DNA of 12,230 nucleotides from Paludibacter sp. (GCA_024709185.1 JANJXE010000102.1:1-12230); one strand, 5' to 3'. Shown: positions 1 through 7,410, numbered from the stretch's first letter. Numbers and translations are program-made. The notes: generated by a model not told the origin, from the letters alone.

Positions 1-473
1 GTGGCATCCTCCGGTTTTACTATTCCAAGCGGATGATTGCTTTTGGAAGAGTTGGTGGAACCATCGGAAGGATAGAGGTGGAATAAATCATGGTAAGCCA
101 TATTCTCGGCCCCGCCCCACCAGCTTTTCGGCAACGAATGCTCGATATGCATCCCCGAAATACTGTTAAAACCATTGAAATAACGGATGATGTTCGAGTA
201 CATATCGATCACGGATCCATCGCTGTTTTGATCGGTATAATAAAATCCCTGCCAGGTATAGCCTTCGCCACTACCGTAATCGAGCACTTTTACAGGAGAC
301 GCCAGTGCACTCAGGGCAGTCTTCAATTCAGCCTTCTTTTTATTCCGGGCCGGATAATAATACCCCGCAGGAACTGCTGCCGTTGCAAGTTGTGCCACCA
401 CCAGCAACAGCACTGTAAGCCATTGCAATCGGGGAAATATTGATATTCTGAAACTTGTTATCATAGCTTGCAT
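1..473 (-). CDS. Endonuclease I-family secreted nuclease, N-terminal part (cut by window edge)
   Basis: The open frame starts with ATG at 473 (second ATG at 464) and runs 157 codons off the left edge with no stop. Residues 1-35 look like a signal peptide: polar start, hydrophobic core LTVLLLVVAQLA, then TAAVPAG. The mature start, AGYYYPARNKKKAELKTAL, resembles the start of Bacteroidota endonuclease I proteins. The nuclease core is visible as IEHSLPKSWWGG (110-121) and HLYPSDGSTNSSKSNHPLG (132-150). These correspond to the E-H pair and the Asn-containing metal site of the beta-beta-alpha-metal nucleases of the EndA/Vvn type. The family cuts DNA and RNA non-specifically in the periplasm or outside the cell. 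The usual Arg before E-H is Ile here. The next gene upstream on this strand (585-1745) is a paralogue, separated by about 110 bases. The C-terminus, and so any T9SS sorting domain, lies outside the window. Confidence 0.85.
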   Translation of the reverse strand, partial: MQAMITSFRISIFPRLQWLTVLLLVVAQLATAAVPAGYYYPARNKKKAELKTALSALASPVKVLDYGSGEGYTWQGFYYTDQNSDGSVIDMYSNIIRYFNGFNSISGMHIEHSLPKSWWGGAENMAYHDLFHLYPSDGSTNSSKSNHPLGIVKPEDA

Positions 474-515
474 TCGTAATTAGTGGAACTGAAATGCACC
501 AACACTTTTTCACAG

Positions 516-537
516 GTCGTATGCAAGTCGTATGCAA
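516..537. repeat. Perfect tandem 11-base repeat upstream of the first endonuclease gene
   Basis: GTCGTATGCAA occurs twice head to tail (516-526 and 527-537), 43-64 bases upstream of the ATG at 473. On the minus strand an imperfect -7 box, AATATTTG (542-535, seven of eight positions matching), overlaps its upstream edge. Tandem units of about one helical turn are typical of response-regulator sites, but the binding protein is unknown. Confidence 0.55.
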
Positions 538-584
538 ATATTGCCATAACTCAGTATTTGTGGCAGTTAGATGCTCATTTCATT

Positions 585-1745
585 TTAATTGATAATAAAC
601 TTCTTAACTGCTTTCAATTGATCTGAATTTGCCCGGAAAAAGTATACTCCCGGCTTCAGAGAAGCAACGGATACGGCATCGCCACCCATCAGGGTACCTT
701 TCAAAACCCGTACGCCGCTTATGTTCACTACTTCGTAGCTAAGCTCTTCTAAATCGCCGGCCACCAGCATACGTCGTTCCGACGCATTATAATTAATCCG
801 GGCCATGAGCTCAGCCGGTGTTTCCACGCCCGTTACGTTCCAGGCACTTCCCATCAGGGTTCCCCAGATATGTTCAGCCAGGATGGGATGGTCGATAAAC
901 GCATTGCGGTTTTTCTGGTGTTTGTACACGGCATTGTTGCGGGTAATTTCCTTCTCCGAAACCGGATCCTGGCGGTGCCATTTCAGGAACAGCGCAATGC
1001 TCCAGCTGTTGAGCGATGGGTATTTATTTCCTGAAAAAGAGGATGAACTTGTTTGCATCGACGTCATAATGCTCTCATAGCGTGTTGCAAAATAAAAGTA
1101 GGTACGGGCAAAATCACCTTTGTATTCATCCACCGGCTCGAAAACACGACCTGAATATCCAGGAAAAGTAGATGTACCACTTTTCCCAAGTCCGTTGGCT
1201 AAACTGGATCCGTTGGCACATTCTCCAAAAGGATCATTGCCTCGTTGTCCGTTCACCTTACCATCGGTAGGATACACATGATGAGCATCGGATTTCATAG
1301 GAGATCGTTCATCAAACCAGCTTTGAGGAATGGAATGTTCACGGTTATAACAATCGCATACAGTAGAGTAATTCCCACATTTCTTTACTCCATGTGTCCA
1401 TGAACAGGTAGAGTACATATCCCACACTTTACCATCGGATTTAGTATCACTTTCTTCGTATATGGTATATAAAAAATCGTATCCTTTGTCCACATACCCA
1501 TCCGAAATAATTCCCGACAATTCCGTTTTCAAGGTCGCTCCCGATTTTCCATAGGCCGTTTGATAATAATTCGCCGGAGCCTGCGCCCACAACGCAACCG
1601 TACCAACCATCAAAAGGGAAATCATCAGCATTCCAATAACTTTCACATGGAAAGTGTTTCGTCCGTCAACCAACATCTTATGCCCGGTAATCACAGCACT
1701 TGCCATAACCGCATTTTGTTCTTTTTTTGTAAAAATATTCATCAT
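585..1745 (-). CDS. Secreted endonuclease I-family nuclease with T9SS C-terminal sorting domain
   Basis: This 386-residue protein has a hydrophobic signal segment at about 38-53 followed by AQAPANYY, the usual mature start of the family. The catalytic part shows REHSIPQSWF (135-144), HHVYPTDGKVNGQRGN (155-170) and RNAFIDHP (280-287). These are conserved blocks of endonuclease I, a beta-beta-alpha-metal non-specific nuclease; E136, H137 and N165 are the likely active-site residues. Residues from about 325 to the end (NISGVRVLKG, then LKPGVYFFRA, then KKFIIN) match a type A T9SS sorting domain, so the protein is probably exported through the outer membrane and held on or released from the surface. 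Its likely role is to degrade extracellular nucleic acid for nutrients. The N-terminus is long for a signal peptide: about 37 residues precede the hydrophobic core. Translation may really start at M14 (1706) or M24 (1676). No clear ribosome-binding site decides between them. The cysteine cluster at 114-132 may form disulfides outside the cell. Confidence 0.9.
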   Translation of the reverse strand: MMNIFTKKEQNAVMASAVITGHKMLVDGRNTFHVKVIGMLMISLLMVGTVALWAQAPANYYQTAYGKSGATLKTELSGIISDGYVDKGYDFLYTIYEESDTKSDGKVWDMYSTCSWTHGVKKCGNYSTVCDCYNREHSIPQSWFDERSPMKSDAHHVYPTDGKVNGQRGNDPFGECANGSSLANGLGKSGTSTFPGYSGRVFEPVDEYKGDFARTYFYFATRYESIMTSMQTSSSSFSGNKYPSLNSWSIALFLKWHRQDPVSEKEITRNNAVYKHQKNRNAFIDHPILAEHIWGTLMGSAWNVTGVETPAELMARINYNASERRMLVAGDLEELSYEVVNISGVRVLKGTLMGGDAVSVASLKPGVYFFRANSDQLKAVKKFIIN

Positions 1746-1923
1746 CCTAAAATTTGAGAAAAAGGGCTGCTAAGTTACAACATTTCGGGCAAATAACCTT
1801 GCAGTTGCACCCTTTTAGCATTTCTAACCATTCTTAAGCTATCCCGATGAACCTAAACCTTCAAAAAGATGTTTTAGAGTATAAAAATGAGTGCCTTTTG
1901 TCGGCTTTTTCATAAAAAAGTAG

Positions 1924-1931
1924 TACTTTTG
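1924..1931 (+). promoter_or_regulatory. Candidate -7 element for fructose-bisphosphate aldolase
   Basis: TACTTTTG fits the Bacteroidota primary-sigma -7 consensus TAnnTTTG exactly. It lies 34 bases before the aldolase ATG, so transcription would start near 1938 and leave a short AT-rich leader. A TTG about 23 bases upstream (inside CCTTTTGTCGG) could be the -33 element, but the spacing is slightly long. The site is inferred from sequence alone. Confidence 0.55.
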
Positions 1932-1965
1932 CACCCATCATCTCAACAATTTAAATTAAAAAAGT

Positions 1966-2958
1966 ATGTTAAGTTACAAAGAACTTGGATTAGTTAACAC
2001 CAAAGAACTGTTCAGGAAAGCGGTTGAAGGCGGATATGCTATCCCCGCATTTAACTTCAATAACCTGGAACAGCTTCAGGCTATTATTTCGGCTTGTGTT
2101 GAAACCAAATCTCCCGTGATCCTTCAGGTATCGAGTGGAGCACGTAAATACGCCAACCAGACGCTGCTTCGCTACATGGCGCAGGGTGCGGTTGAATATG
2201 CTAAAGAATTGGGTTATGCAATTCCCATCGTTCTGCACCTCGACCACGGCGATAGCCTGGCCCTGTGTAAAGAATGTATCGATATGGGCTTCTCGTCGGT
2301 GATGATCGACGGTTCGCACCTTCCTTACGAAGAAAATATTGCGCTGACTAAAAGCGTGGTTGAATATGCACATTCGAAAGATGTTACCGTAGAAGGTGAA
2401 TTGGGTATTCTTGCCGGTGTGGAAGACGATGTTGTTGCCGAGCACCATACTTACACCCGTCCCGAAGAAGTGGTTGATTTCGTATCGCGTACCGGTGTTG
2501 ACTCGCTGGCTATCTCGATCGGTACTTCGCACGGTGCCAACAAATTTACTCCGGCTCAGTGTACCCGCGACGAAAACGGTGTGTTGATTCCACCTCCATT
2601 GCGTTTCGACATCCTCGAGGAAATCGAAAAACAAATCCCCGGATTCCCCATCGTTCTTCATGGTTCATCTTCTGTTCCACCTCAGTATGTTGAAACTATC
2701 AACCAATACGGTGGTGCACTGAAAGATTCTATCGGTATCCCCGAAGAACAACTTCGTCGCGCTGCTAAATCGGCCGTTTGTAAAGTAAACATCGACTCCG
2801 ACGGTCGTTTGGCAATGACTGCTGCCGTTCGTGAAGTATTTGCTAAAAACCCGGGCGAATTCGACCCACGCAAGTACCTCGGCCCTGCCCGCGAAGAGCT
2901 GAAAAAACTCTACAAACACAAAACTGAAAACGTGTTGGGAAGCGCTGGTAAAGCGTAA
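1966..2958 (+). CDS. fba: Class II fructose-1,6-bisphosphate aldolase
   Basis: This 330-residue cytoplasmic enzyme splits fructose-1,6-bisphosphate into dihydroxyacetone phosphate and glyceraldehyde-3-phosphate, and does the reverse in gluconeogenesis. It is a zinc-dependent (class II) TIM-barrel aldolase. Visible motifs are AIPAFNFNN (25-33), VLHLDHGD (89-96, with catalytic D93 and zinc ligand H94), VEGELG (142-147), SIGTSHGANKF (184-194, zinc ligand H189), VLHGSSSVP (230-238, zinc ligand H232) and KVNIDSDGR, the phosphate-binding end. All expected catalytic and metal residues are present and the length is normal for the family. The start ATG follows an A-rich stretch (TTAAATTAAAAAAGT) without a Shine-Dalgarno sequence, as is common in this phylum. 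The gene is monocistronic: its own -7 box lies upstream and a strong hairpin terminator follows. Its coding sequence is richer in G+C than the AT-rich leader, with a regular codon pattern typical of a highly expressed gene. Confidence 0.97.
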   Translation: MLSYKELGLVNTKELFRKAVEGGYAIPAFNFNNLEQLQAIISACVETKSPVILQVSSGARKYANQTLLRYMAQGAVEYAKELGYAIPIVLHLDHGDSLALCKECIDMGFSSVMIDGSHLPYEENIALTKSVVEYAHSKDVTVEGELGILAGVEDDVVAEHHTYTRPEEVVDFVSRTGVDSLAISIGTSHGANKFTPAQCTRDENGVLIPPPLRFDILEEIEKQIPGFPIVLHGSSSVPPQYVETINQYGGALKDSIGIPEEQLRRAAKSAVCKVNIDSDGRLAMTAAVREVFAKNPGEFDPRKYLGPAREELKKLYKHKTENVLGSAGKA

Positions 2959-2976
2959 GTACCAATGGATATTAAT

Positions 2977-3010
2977 AAAAAAAGAGGGCTGAAAAGTCCT
3001 CTTTTTTTTT
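2977..3010. terminator. Bidirectional intrinsic terminator between fba and cdaA
   Basis: An A-run, GAGGgCT, a short loop, AGtCCTC and a run of nine T form a hairpin of about 12 base pairs with one internal mismatch, flanked by A and T tracts. It sits 19 bases after the aldolase stop and 14 bases before the end of cdaA on the other strand. The A tract on one side and T tract on the other make it suitable for ending transcription from both directions. Confidence 0.85.
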
Positions 3011-3023
3011 CTGCAAATGTATT

Positions 3024-3815
3024 TTACTGATCGCTCATCTTCCCCGACAAAAACGCTTCCAGCTCTTCGGCCTTCACATTTACCATGAGCTCGCCTCCAA
3101 AAGCATACGAGATACGGCCGGTTTCTTCGGAAACGATCACGGCAATGGCATCAGAATGCTCGGTAATGCCCAGTGCTGCCCGGTGACGCAAGCCCAAACG
3201 ACGTGGAATTTCCTGGTTTTTGGATACGGGAATGATGCAACCTGCTGCCTGTATGCGGTTGTTGGCTATTATCATGGCTCCATCGTGCAAAGGACTGTTT
3301 TTAAAGAAAATACTTTCAATGAGACGGGAGTTGATGGTCGCATCGATTTTCTCACCGGTATTGATGTGTGCATCGAGGTTGTTGTTGCGGCCAATGACGA
3401 TGAGCCCGCCCATCTGCCGCTTGGATAAACTGCGACAGGCCAGCACAATTTGTACAATATTGTAATCGGTTTTTTCCGATTCCTGGTTACCATTGCTGAA
3501 AAACCTACGAAACACAGAGGCAACAAATAATTCGCGGCGCGAACCCAGGCGCGAAAAGAAACGTTTTATTTCATCCTGAAAAAGTACGATCAGAGCAAAG
3601 GCTCCCACGCTGACCACGCGGTTGAGGATGCCGCCCAGCAAATCCATTTTAAATACATACGACACCAGGAACCAAACAATTACAAACGACATAATGCCGA
3701 AAAACACATTCAGCGCCCCGCTTCGTCGCAATAACCTGAATAGCTGGTATAGCAAAATGGCCACCAGCACGATGTCGATTATGTCCTTCAGCCCTATATG
3801 AAATCCGATTCCCAT
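3024..3815 (-). CDS. cdaA: Diadenylate cyclase CdaA (c-di-AMP synthase)
   Basis: This 263-residue membrane enzyme joins two ATP molecules into cyclic di-AMP, a second messenger linked to potassium and osmotic balance and cell-wall stress. Three hydrophobic segments (about 10-28, 36-54 and 60-80) anchor it in the inner membrane. The cytoplasmic DAC domain follows from about 115. It carries both signature motifs: SPLHDGAM (DGA at 178-180) and GLRHRAA (RHR at 210-212). The order of membrane helices, linker and DAC domain, and the length, are those of CdaA/DacA rather than of DisA, which has DNA-binding domains. Its ATG directly follows the folP stop (TAAATG). An unusually good Shine-Dalgarno sequence, AGGAGG, lies in the folP tail, so the two are almost certainly one operon and may be translationally coupled. 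The cyclase regulator CdaR and the glmM often linked to cdaA in Firmicutes are not adjacent. Confidence 0.95.
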   Translation of the reverse strand: MGIGFHIGLKDIIDIVLVAILLYQLFRLLRRSGALNVFFGIMSFVIVWFLVSYVFKMDLLGGILNRVVSVGAFALIVLFQDEIKRFFSRLGSRRELFVASVFRRFFSNGNQESEKTDYNIVQIVLACRSLSKRQMGGLIVIGRNNNLDAHINTGEKIDATINSRLIESIFFKNSPLHDGAMIIANNRIQAAGCIIPVSKNQEIPRRLGLRHRAALGITEHSDAIAVIVSEETGRISYAFGGELMVNVKAEELEAFLSGKMSDQ

Positions 3816-4682
3816 TTATTCCTCCTGATTACCAGCCTGCTGCCAGGCTTTGAATATTTTTACGGCCTCTACCGCTTCTTTCACATCGTGTACCCGCAAA
3901 ATCGATGCTCCTCCCAGCAATGCAAGCATGTGTAGGGCCGTAGTACCGTTGAGTGCTCCCCCGGGGGTCGTTTCCAGTAGATTATACACCATCGACTTGC
4001 GCGACACGCCCACCAGCAGCGGGACTTCTATCTCCTTAAAATAATCGAGCTTGCGCAGTAGTTCGTAGTTTTGTTCCATCGTTTTGGAAAATCCAAATCC
4101 GGGATCAATCACCACATCGTTTACACCAAGCAAGTGTAACTGCGCCACCCTTTTTTCCAAAAAATGAATGACATCGGGAAGCAGGGCCTCGTAGGTGATG
4201 TGCGATTGCATGGTTTGCGGTGTACCTCTCATGTGCATCAGCACATACGCCACCTGCAGTGCAGCCACAGTTTCGAACATCATCGGGTCGAGGGTGCCAC
4301 CGCTCACATCGTTGATCATTGATACCCCATAGCGCTCCACCACCGTTCGTGCCACTTCTGCCCGGAATGTATCCACCGAAACCGGCACATCAGGAAACTT
4401 CTTGCGAATAAGCTCGATAGGCTCCGAAATACGGCGCAACTCCTCCTCAGAACTTACAGGGGCCGCCTGCGGACGGGTTGAATAACCTCCCACATCGATA
4501 ATCGCTGCCCCTTCGGCAATCTGCTGCTCCTCCTGATTCAGCAGACTGCGGCCGGCTTTAAAGCGGCTCAGACTAAAAAATGAATCGGGGGTAACATTCA
4601 CGATGCCCATCACGATGGGTGTACGCAGATCGTACAGTCGCTGGTTTAACTTCAGAAAAAGACTGGATGGATCGGTTTTCAT
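3816..4682 (-). CDS. folP: Dihydropteroate synthase
   Basis: This 288-residue enzyme condenses 6-hydroxymethyl-7,8-dihydropterin pyrophosphate with p-aminobenzoate to give dihydropteroate in folate synthesis; the family is the target of sulfonamides. The blocks of the TIM barrel appear in order: MGIVNVTPDSF (25-35), IDVGGYSTRP (62-71), VSVDTF (101-106), INDVSGG (123-129), HMRGTP (150-155), VIDPGFGFSKT (191-201), GVSRKS (225-230) and RVHDV (263-267). The GGYSTRP form has Tyr where many proteins have Glu; I believe this is usual in Bacteroidota. The gene has no gap to cdaA downstream. The ATG at 4682 lies about 90 bases after a -7 box match, giving a fairly long leader. Nothing suggests damage or transfer. 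Confidence 0.96.
   Translation of the reverse strand: MKTDPSSLFLKLNQRLYDLRTPIVMGIVNVTPDSFFSLSRFKAGRSLLNQEEQQIAEGAAIIDVGGYSTRPQAAPVSSEEELRRISEPIELIRKKFPDVPVSVDTFRAEVARTVVERYGVSMINDVSGGTLDPMMFETVAALQVAYVLMHMRGTPQTMQSHITYEALLPDVIHFLEKRVAQLHLLGVNDVVIDPGFGFSKTMEQNYELLRKLDYFKEIEVPLLVGVSRKSMVYNLLETTPGGALNGTTALHMLALLGGASILRVHDVKEAVEAVKIFKAWQQAGNQEE
3821..3826 (-). promoter_or_regulatory. Strong Shine-Dalgarno sequence for cdaA inside the folP tail
   Basis: On the minus strand AGGAGG lies 5 bases before the TAAATG junction where folP stops and cdaA begins. Bacteroidota genes rarely use a clear Shine-Dalgarno sequence, and none of the other starts in this window has one this strong. It fixes the cdaA start and suggests initiation coupled to the end of folP translation. 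Confidence 0.6.
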
Positions 4683-4772
4683 TCGTTTTTATAACGTTAA
4701 TATTCGGTCCGAAAGGCCATCGCCTGAAGCAAATCATCCCTGCAAGCTATTCCATTTCAGACATAAACAGCG

Positions 4773-4780
4773 CAAATTTA
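4773..4780 (-). promoter_or_regulatory. Candidate -7 element for the folP-cdaA operon
   Basis: Read on the minus strand the site is TAAATTTG, an exact match to TAnnTTTG. It predicts a transcription start near 4765 and a leader of about 83 bases before the folP ATG. No clear TTG was found at the -33 distance. The site is back to back with the plus-strand box at 4855-4862 in the same 214-base intergenic region. Confidence 0.5.
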
Positions 4781-4854
4781 AGAAAATATTATACGAAATC
4801 AGGATTTAAGTCGTTATTTTGGAGATAAATTTCCCTGCAACGTCCTAAATTGAG

Positions 4855-4862
4855 TATTTTTG
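4855..4862 (+). promoter_or_regulatory. Candidate -7 element for the GldJ/GldK-like lipoprotein gene
   Basis: TATTTTTG matches TAnnTTTG exactly, 34 bases before the ATG at 4897. That is the same distance as seen for the aldolase gene. The sequence 19-21 bases upstream (ATTTCCCTG) is a poor -33 element. The call rests on consensus and position only. Confidence 0.5.
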
Positions 4863-4896
4863 CAGGAAATGTACATTCATTTAAGAAACAGATAGT

Positions 4897-6114
4897 ATGA
4901 TGCGCAGTATAACAAAAGGATTTTTCTTTGCACTCACTCTGTCGCTGTTGGGATGCGCCGGAGGTGGACGCATGAGCAGTGTTACAGGATGGAAATACAA
5001 CTTCACCGCTCCCGATGCTTTTCGCGGACCGGCACTGGTGGGCATCACTCCTCCGGGAATGGTATTGATAACCGGTGGCAGCATTACGATAGACGATACC
5101 GAGGAATTTGAAACGGCTACCCACCGCTCGCGCCCCGATGCACTGAACACCCGCAAAACACTATCGGTGAACAGTTTCTACATGGATCAGCACGAAATAC
5201 GCAACATCGACTGGCGCGAATACCTGGCATGGCTGACAGCAGTGTATGGCAAGGTGGCACCCGAACGTGTGGCTGCTGCCCGTCCCGACACCAAAGCCTG
5301 GCAGGAGGGACTGAGCGATAACGAGCCCTTTATGCAGGATTACTTCACCCATCCGTCCTACGACAACTATCCGGTGGTGTGCATCAGCTGGGAACAGGCC
5401 GCCGCCTATTGTAAGTGGCGTTCCGACCGCGTGAATGAGCTGTTGCTGGTAAAAGCCGGTGTCATCCCTGCACCCGATTTCAACATGCTGGCAACCCTGA
5501 CCACGGTCGAAGAACTGGACAATGCGGTTTTTTCGTCCGAACGCTATTTTGCCAGCAGCAATCAATACCTGTCGCGTAACTACACCGGCATGTTTGTAAG
5601 TTTCCGTCTGCCTTCCGAAGATGAATGGGAATATGCAGCCTATGCCCGTCGCAGCAGCGATCCGGCCAACAAGGTTTACGCCTATCCCTGGAATCCGCAG
5701 CAGGCCGATAAGTTAACTCCCCGTCAGCGCGAGCAACTCAACGCACATTACAAACGCTCAGCCATAGCAGGAAGTCGCGTGGATATTTTCTCGAGAACCA
5801 TTCCTGCACAGCAAGGAGCCACTAACGATTTCGGACTGTATAACATGGCAGGCAATGTCAACGAATGGGTGTACGACAGCTATACCAGCCGCGGCAATCT
5901 CAACCGCATCGACAGCGTAACCGTACTCGATGTGTTTTTACCCGACTATCATAAAATTCCGAATGCCCGCGTGTACAAGGGAGGTTCGTGGAACGATGCC
6001 CAATACTGGCTTCACCCATCGGCCCGCCGCTACCACGATGCCACAAAGGGAGCCAATTATATTGGTTTCCGGTGTGCGATGAGTGTGGTGCAGGTGCCGG
6101 CAGGAAGAAGGTAA
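4897..6114 (+). CDS. GldJ/GldK-like lipoprotein with formylglycine-generating-enzyme (SUMF1) fold
   Basis: This 405-residue lipoprotein has signal peptide FFFALTLSLLGC with lipobox Cys20. No acidic cluster follows the Cys (CAGGGRMSS), so the surface-export signal for lipoproteins is lacking and a periplasm-facing location is likely. The mature start, SSVTGWKYN (27-35), resembles GldJ. The SUMF1 fold shows GMVLITGGS (54-62), YPVVCISWEQAAAYCKWR (158-175), FRLPSEDEWEYAA (236-248), NDFGLYNMAGNVNEWVYD (310-327), RVYKGGSW (358-365) and GFRCA (390-394). The paired cysteines that make true formylglycine-generating enzymes active, which lie after the GGS motif, are absent here (NDAQYWLHPSARRYHDA), so sulfatase activation is unlikely. 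In Bacteroidota such lipoproteins (GldJ, GldK/PorK) support gliding and T9SS secretion, which fits the T9SS cargo in this window. A region specific to this class interrupts the fold at about 176-235. Whether it is the GldJ or GldK orthologue cannot be decided here. No other gld/por genes are adjacent. Confidence 0.85.
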   Translation: MMRSITKGFFFALTLSLLGCAGGGRMSSVTGWKYNFTAPDAFRGPALVGITPPGMVLITGGSITIDDTEEFETATHRSRPDALNTRKTLSVNSFYMDQHEIRNIDWREYLAWLTAVYGKVAPERVAAARPDTKAWQEGLSDNEPFMQDYFTHPSYDNYPVVCISWEQAAAYCKWRSDRVNELLLVKAGVIPAPDFNMLATLTTVEELDNAVFSSERYFASSNQYLSRNYTGMFVSFRLPSEDEWEYAAYARRSSDPANKVYAYPWNPQQADKLTPRQREQLNAHYKRSAIAGSRVDIFSRTIPAQQGATNDFGLYNMAGNVNEWVYDSYTSRGNLNRIDSVTVLDVFLPDYHKIPNARVYKGGSWNDAQYWLHPSARRYHDATKGANYIGFRCAMSVVQVPAGRR

Positions 6115-6117
6115 TAT

Positions 6118-7371
6118 TCAAATGCCTAACGATGCCAGTGAAATAACATTTATACCATCATTACGCGTAAAACTAATTCCGGTTCCCGTAATAATGTTCA
6201 ATGATTGCGGAGCCCGGGTTTTCGAAGTGTCAATTACAGATGCAAATTTTTTAAGATTATTGGCAGCTGCATCAAGTTGTCCAATGCCGAGTTTAATTTC
6301 GAATGCTGCATATTCGCCTGTATATTTTTGTACGATGGCGTCGACTTCCAGATTTGTAGAATCCCTGTAATGAAATACACTTGCATCATTAGCCTGAGCA
6401 TACACCCTAAGTTCGTGTATAACTAACGACTCAAACAGAAATCCTGTAAAATTTAAGTCAGCAAGCAATGATTTTTCGGTAGCACCTAAGGCAGCAACCG
6501 CAAGCGAAACGTCGGTAAAGTGTCTTTTGGGGGATTTGCGGAGCATTGCGGATGAACGTAAATGCGTATTCCATGCCGGTTGATTTTCAACAATCATCAA
6601 CCGTTCGAGCGTATCGAGATAATCGATTATTGTAGGACGCGAAACAGTCACTCTTTCTATGTCAAAAATATCGGCTTCTATCGAAGTGGTTTCTATTGTA
6701 GTTGCCGTATTTCTTGCTAACGACCGCAGCAGGCTCCTCACCTTAATAGGGTCTCGCTTTATATCCGACACACGGCTCATATCAACTTCGGCAAGTAATT
6801 CAATATATGCTCTATTGATATCCATTGCCTGCGAAGCACTTTTTTTAATCAATCCCGGAAAACCACCAACTACTAATTTCTCAACAATAAACTCCAACTC
6901 GGTTGCTTCGTCGTGCACATCAATACTATCACCCTCCAAAAGAGCTTTCATACTAATCTTCCCGGTTGAAAAACCAAGCTCCTGCCAACTCATCGTGCGC
7001 ATGTCGAGCGTAGTAAACCTGCCTGCACCCGAGTGTTTTTTTGTTTTCTCGTCGGGATTTGCCGATCCGGTTAGAATGAATTGAGCTGGCATAGCACGTT
7101 TATCCACTTCGCGACGAACCATATCCCAGAGCTTAGGCTGTTCCTGCCACTCGTCTAAAAGGCGGGGAGCATCGCCCAGCAACAGACGCCCGGGTGCAGT
7201 TTCAAGCAACAACGGTACTTGTGGGTCGGTATCAACTTCCAGAATACTTTTCGAAAATTGCCTGGCTGATTCTGTTTTACCGCAGGCTTTAGCACCCCGA
7301 ACGAGCAAGGCTCCGGCTGCCTGCAATTTTCGTTCAAGCTCAATGTCAGTGATACGGCTTAAGTATTTCAT
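6118..7371 (-). CDS. AAA ATPase with C-terminal DUF4143-type nuclease-like domain
   Basis: I start this gene at ATG 7371, giving 417 residues. Its N-terminus MKYLSRITD matches the usual family start, whereas the in-frame TTG at 7383 adds only four residues. The ATPase part has Walker A GAKACGKT (26-33), a Walker B-like LLDEWQ (71-76; the family usually has Ile or Leu-Asp-Glu-Ile-Gln) and sensor TGSA (101-104). The C-terminal domain has RDSTNLEVD (336-344) followed by FEIKLG (357-362). This is the E/D...ExK pattern of PD-(D/E)xK-like domains described in DUF4143 proteins. The cellular role of the family is not established; an accessory, possibly toxin-like or defence-related role has been suggested on context only. 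Its stop lies three bases from the stop of the convergent lipoprotein gene, with no terminator. Its codon use and AT-rich upstream region differ from the housekeeping genes, hinting at acquisition. Four phased TTTACA boxes lie upstream. Confidence 0.88.
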   Translation of the reverse strand: MKYLSRITDIELERKLQAAGALLVRGAKACGKTESARQFSKSILEVDTDPQVPLLLETAPGRLLLGDAPRLLDEWQEQPKLWDMVRREVDKRAMPAQFILTGSANPDEKTKKHSGAGRFTTLDMRTMSWQELGFSTGKISMKALLEGDSIDVHDEATELEFIVEKLVVGGFPGLIKKSASQAMDINRAYIELLAEVDMSRVSDIKRDPIKVRSLLRSLARNTATTIETTSIEADIFDIERVTVSRPTIIDYLDTLERLMIVENQPAWNTHLRSSAMLRKSPKRHFTDVSLAVAALGATEKSLLADLNFTGFLFESLVIHELRVYAQANDASVFHYRDSTNLEVDAIVQKYTGEYAAFEIKLGIGQLDAAANNLKKFASVIDTSKTRAPQSLNIITGTGISFTRNDGINVISLASLGI

Positions 7372-7410
7372 AATCAATTGCAAAATGGTTTATATCAATC
7401 TATTTCACTG

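Noticed and set aside
90..443. Plus-strand open frame opposite the first endonuclease gene
   Set aside because: The minus-strand frame contains a signal peptide and the nuclease motifs. The plus-strand product shows no recognisable pattern.
1990..2661. Long minus-strand open frame opposite the aldolase gene
   Set aside because: It is a shadow of the codon pattern of a G+C-richer gene. The translation has no family motif, while the plus-strand frame has every aldolase active-site block.
3156..3428. Open frames opposite cdaA
   Set aside because: They are antisense shadows; the DGA and RHR motifs prove the minus-strand frame is coding.
7372..7383. TTG at 7383 as the start of the AAA ATPase
   Set aside because: It adds only four residues. 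The ATG at 7371 gives the usual family N-terminus, MKYLSRI, so it is preferred.
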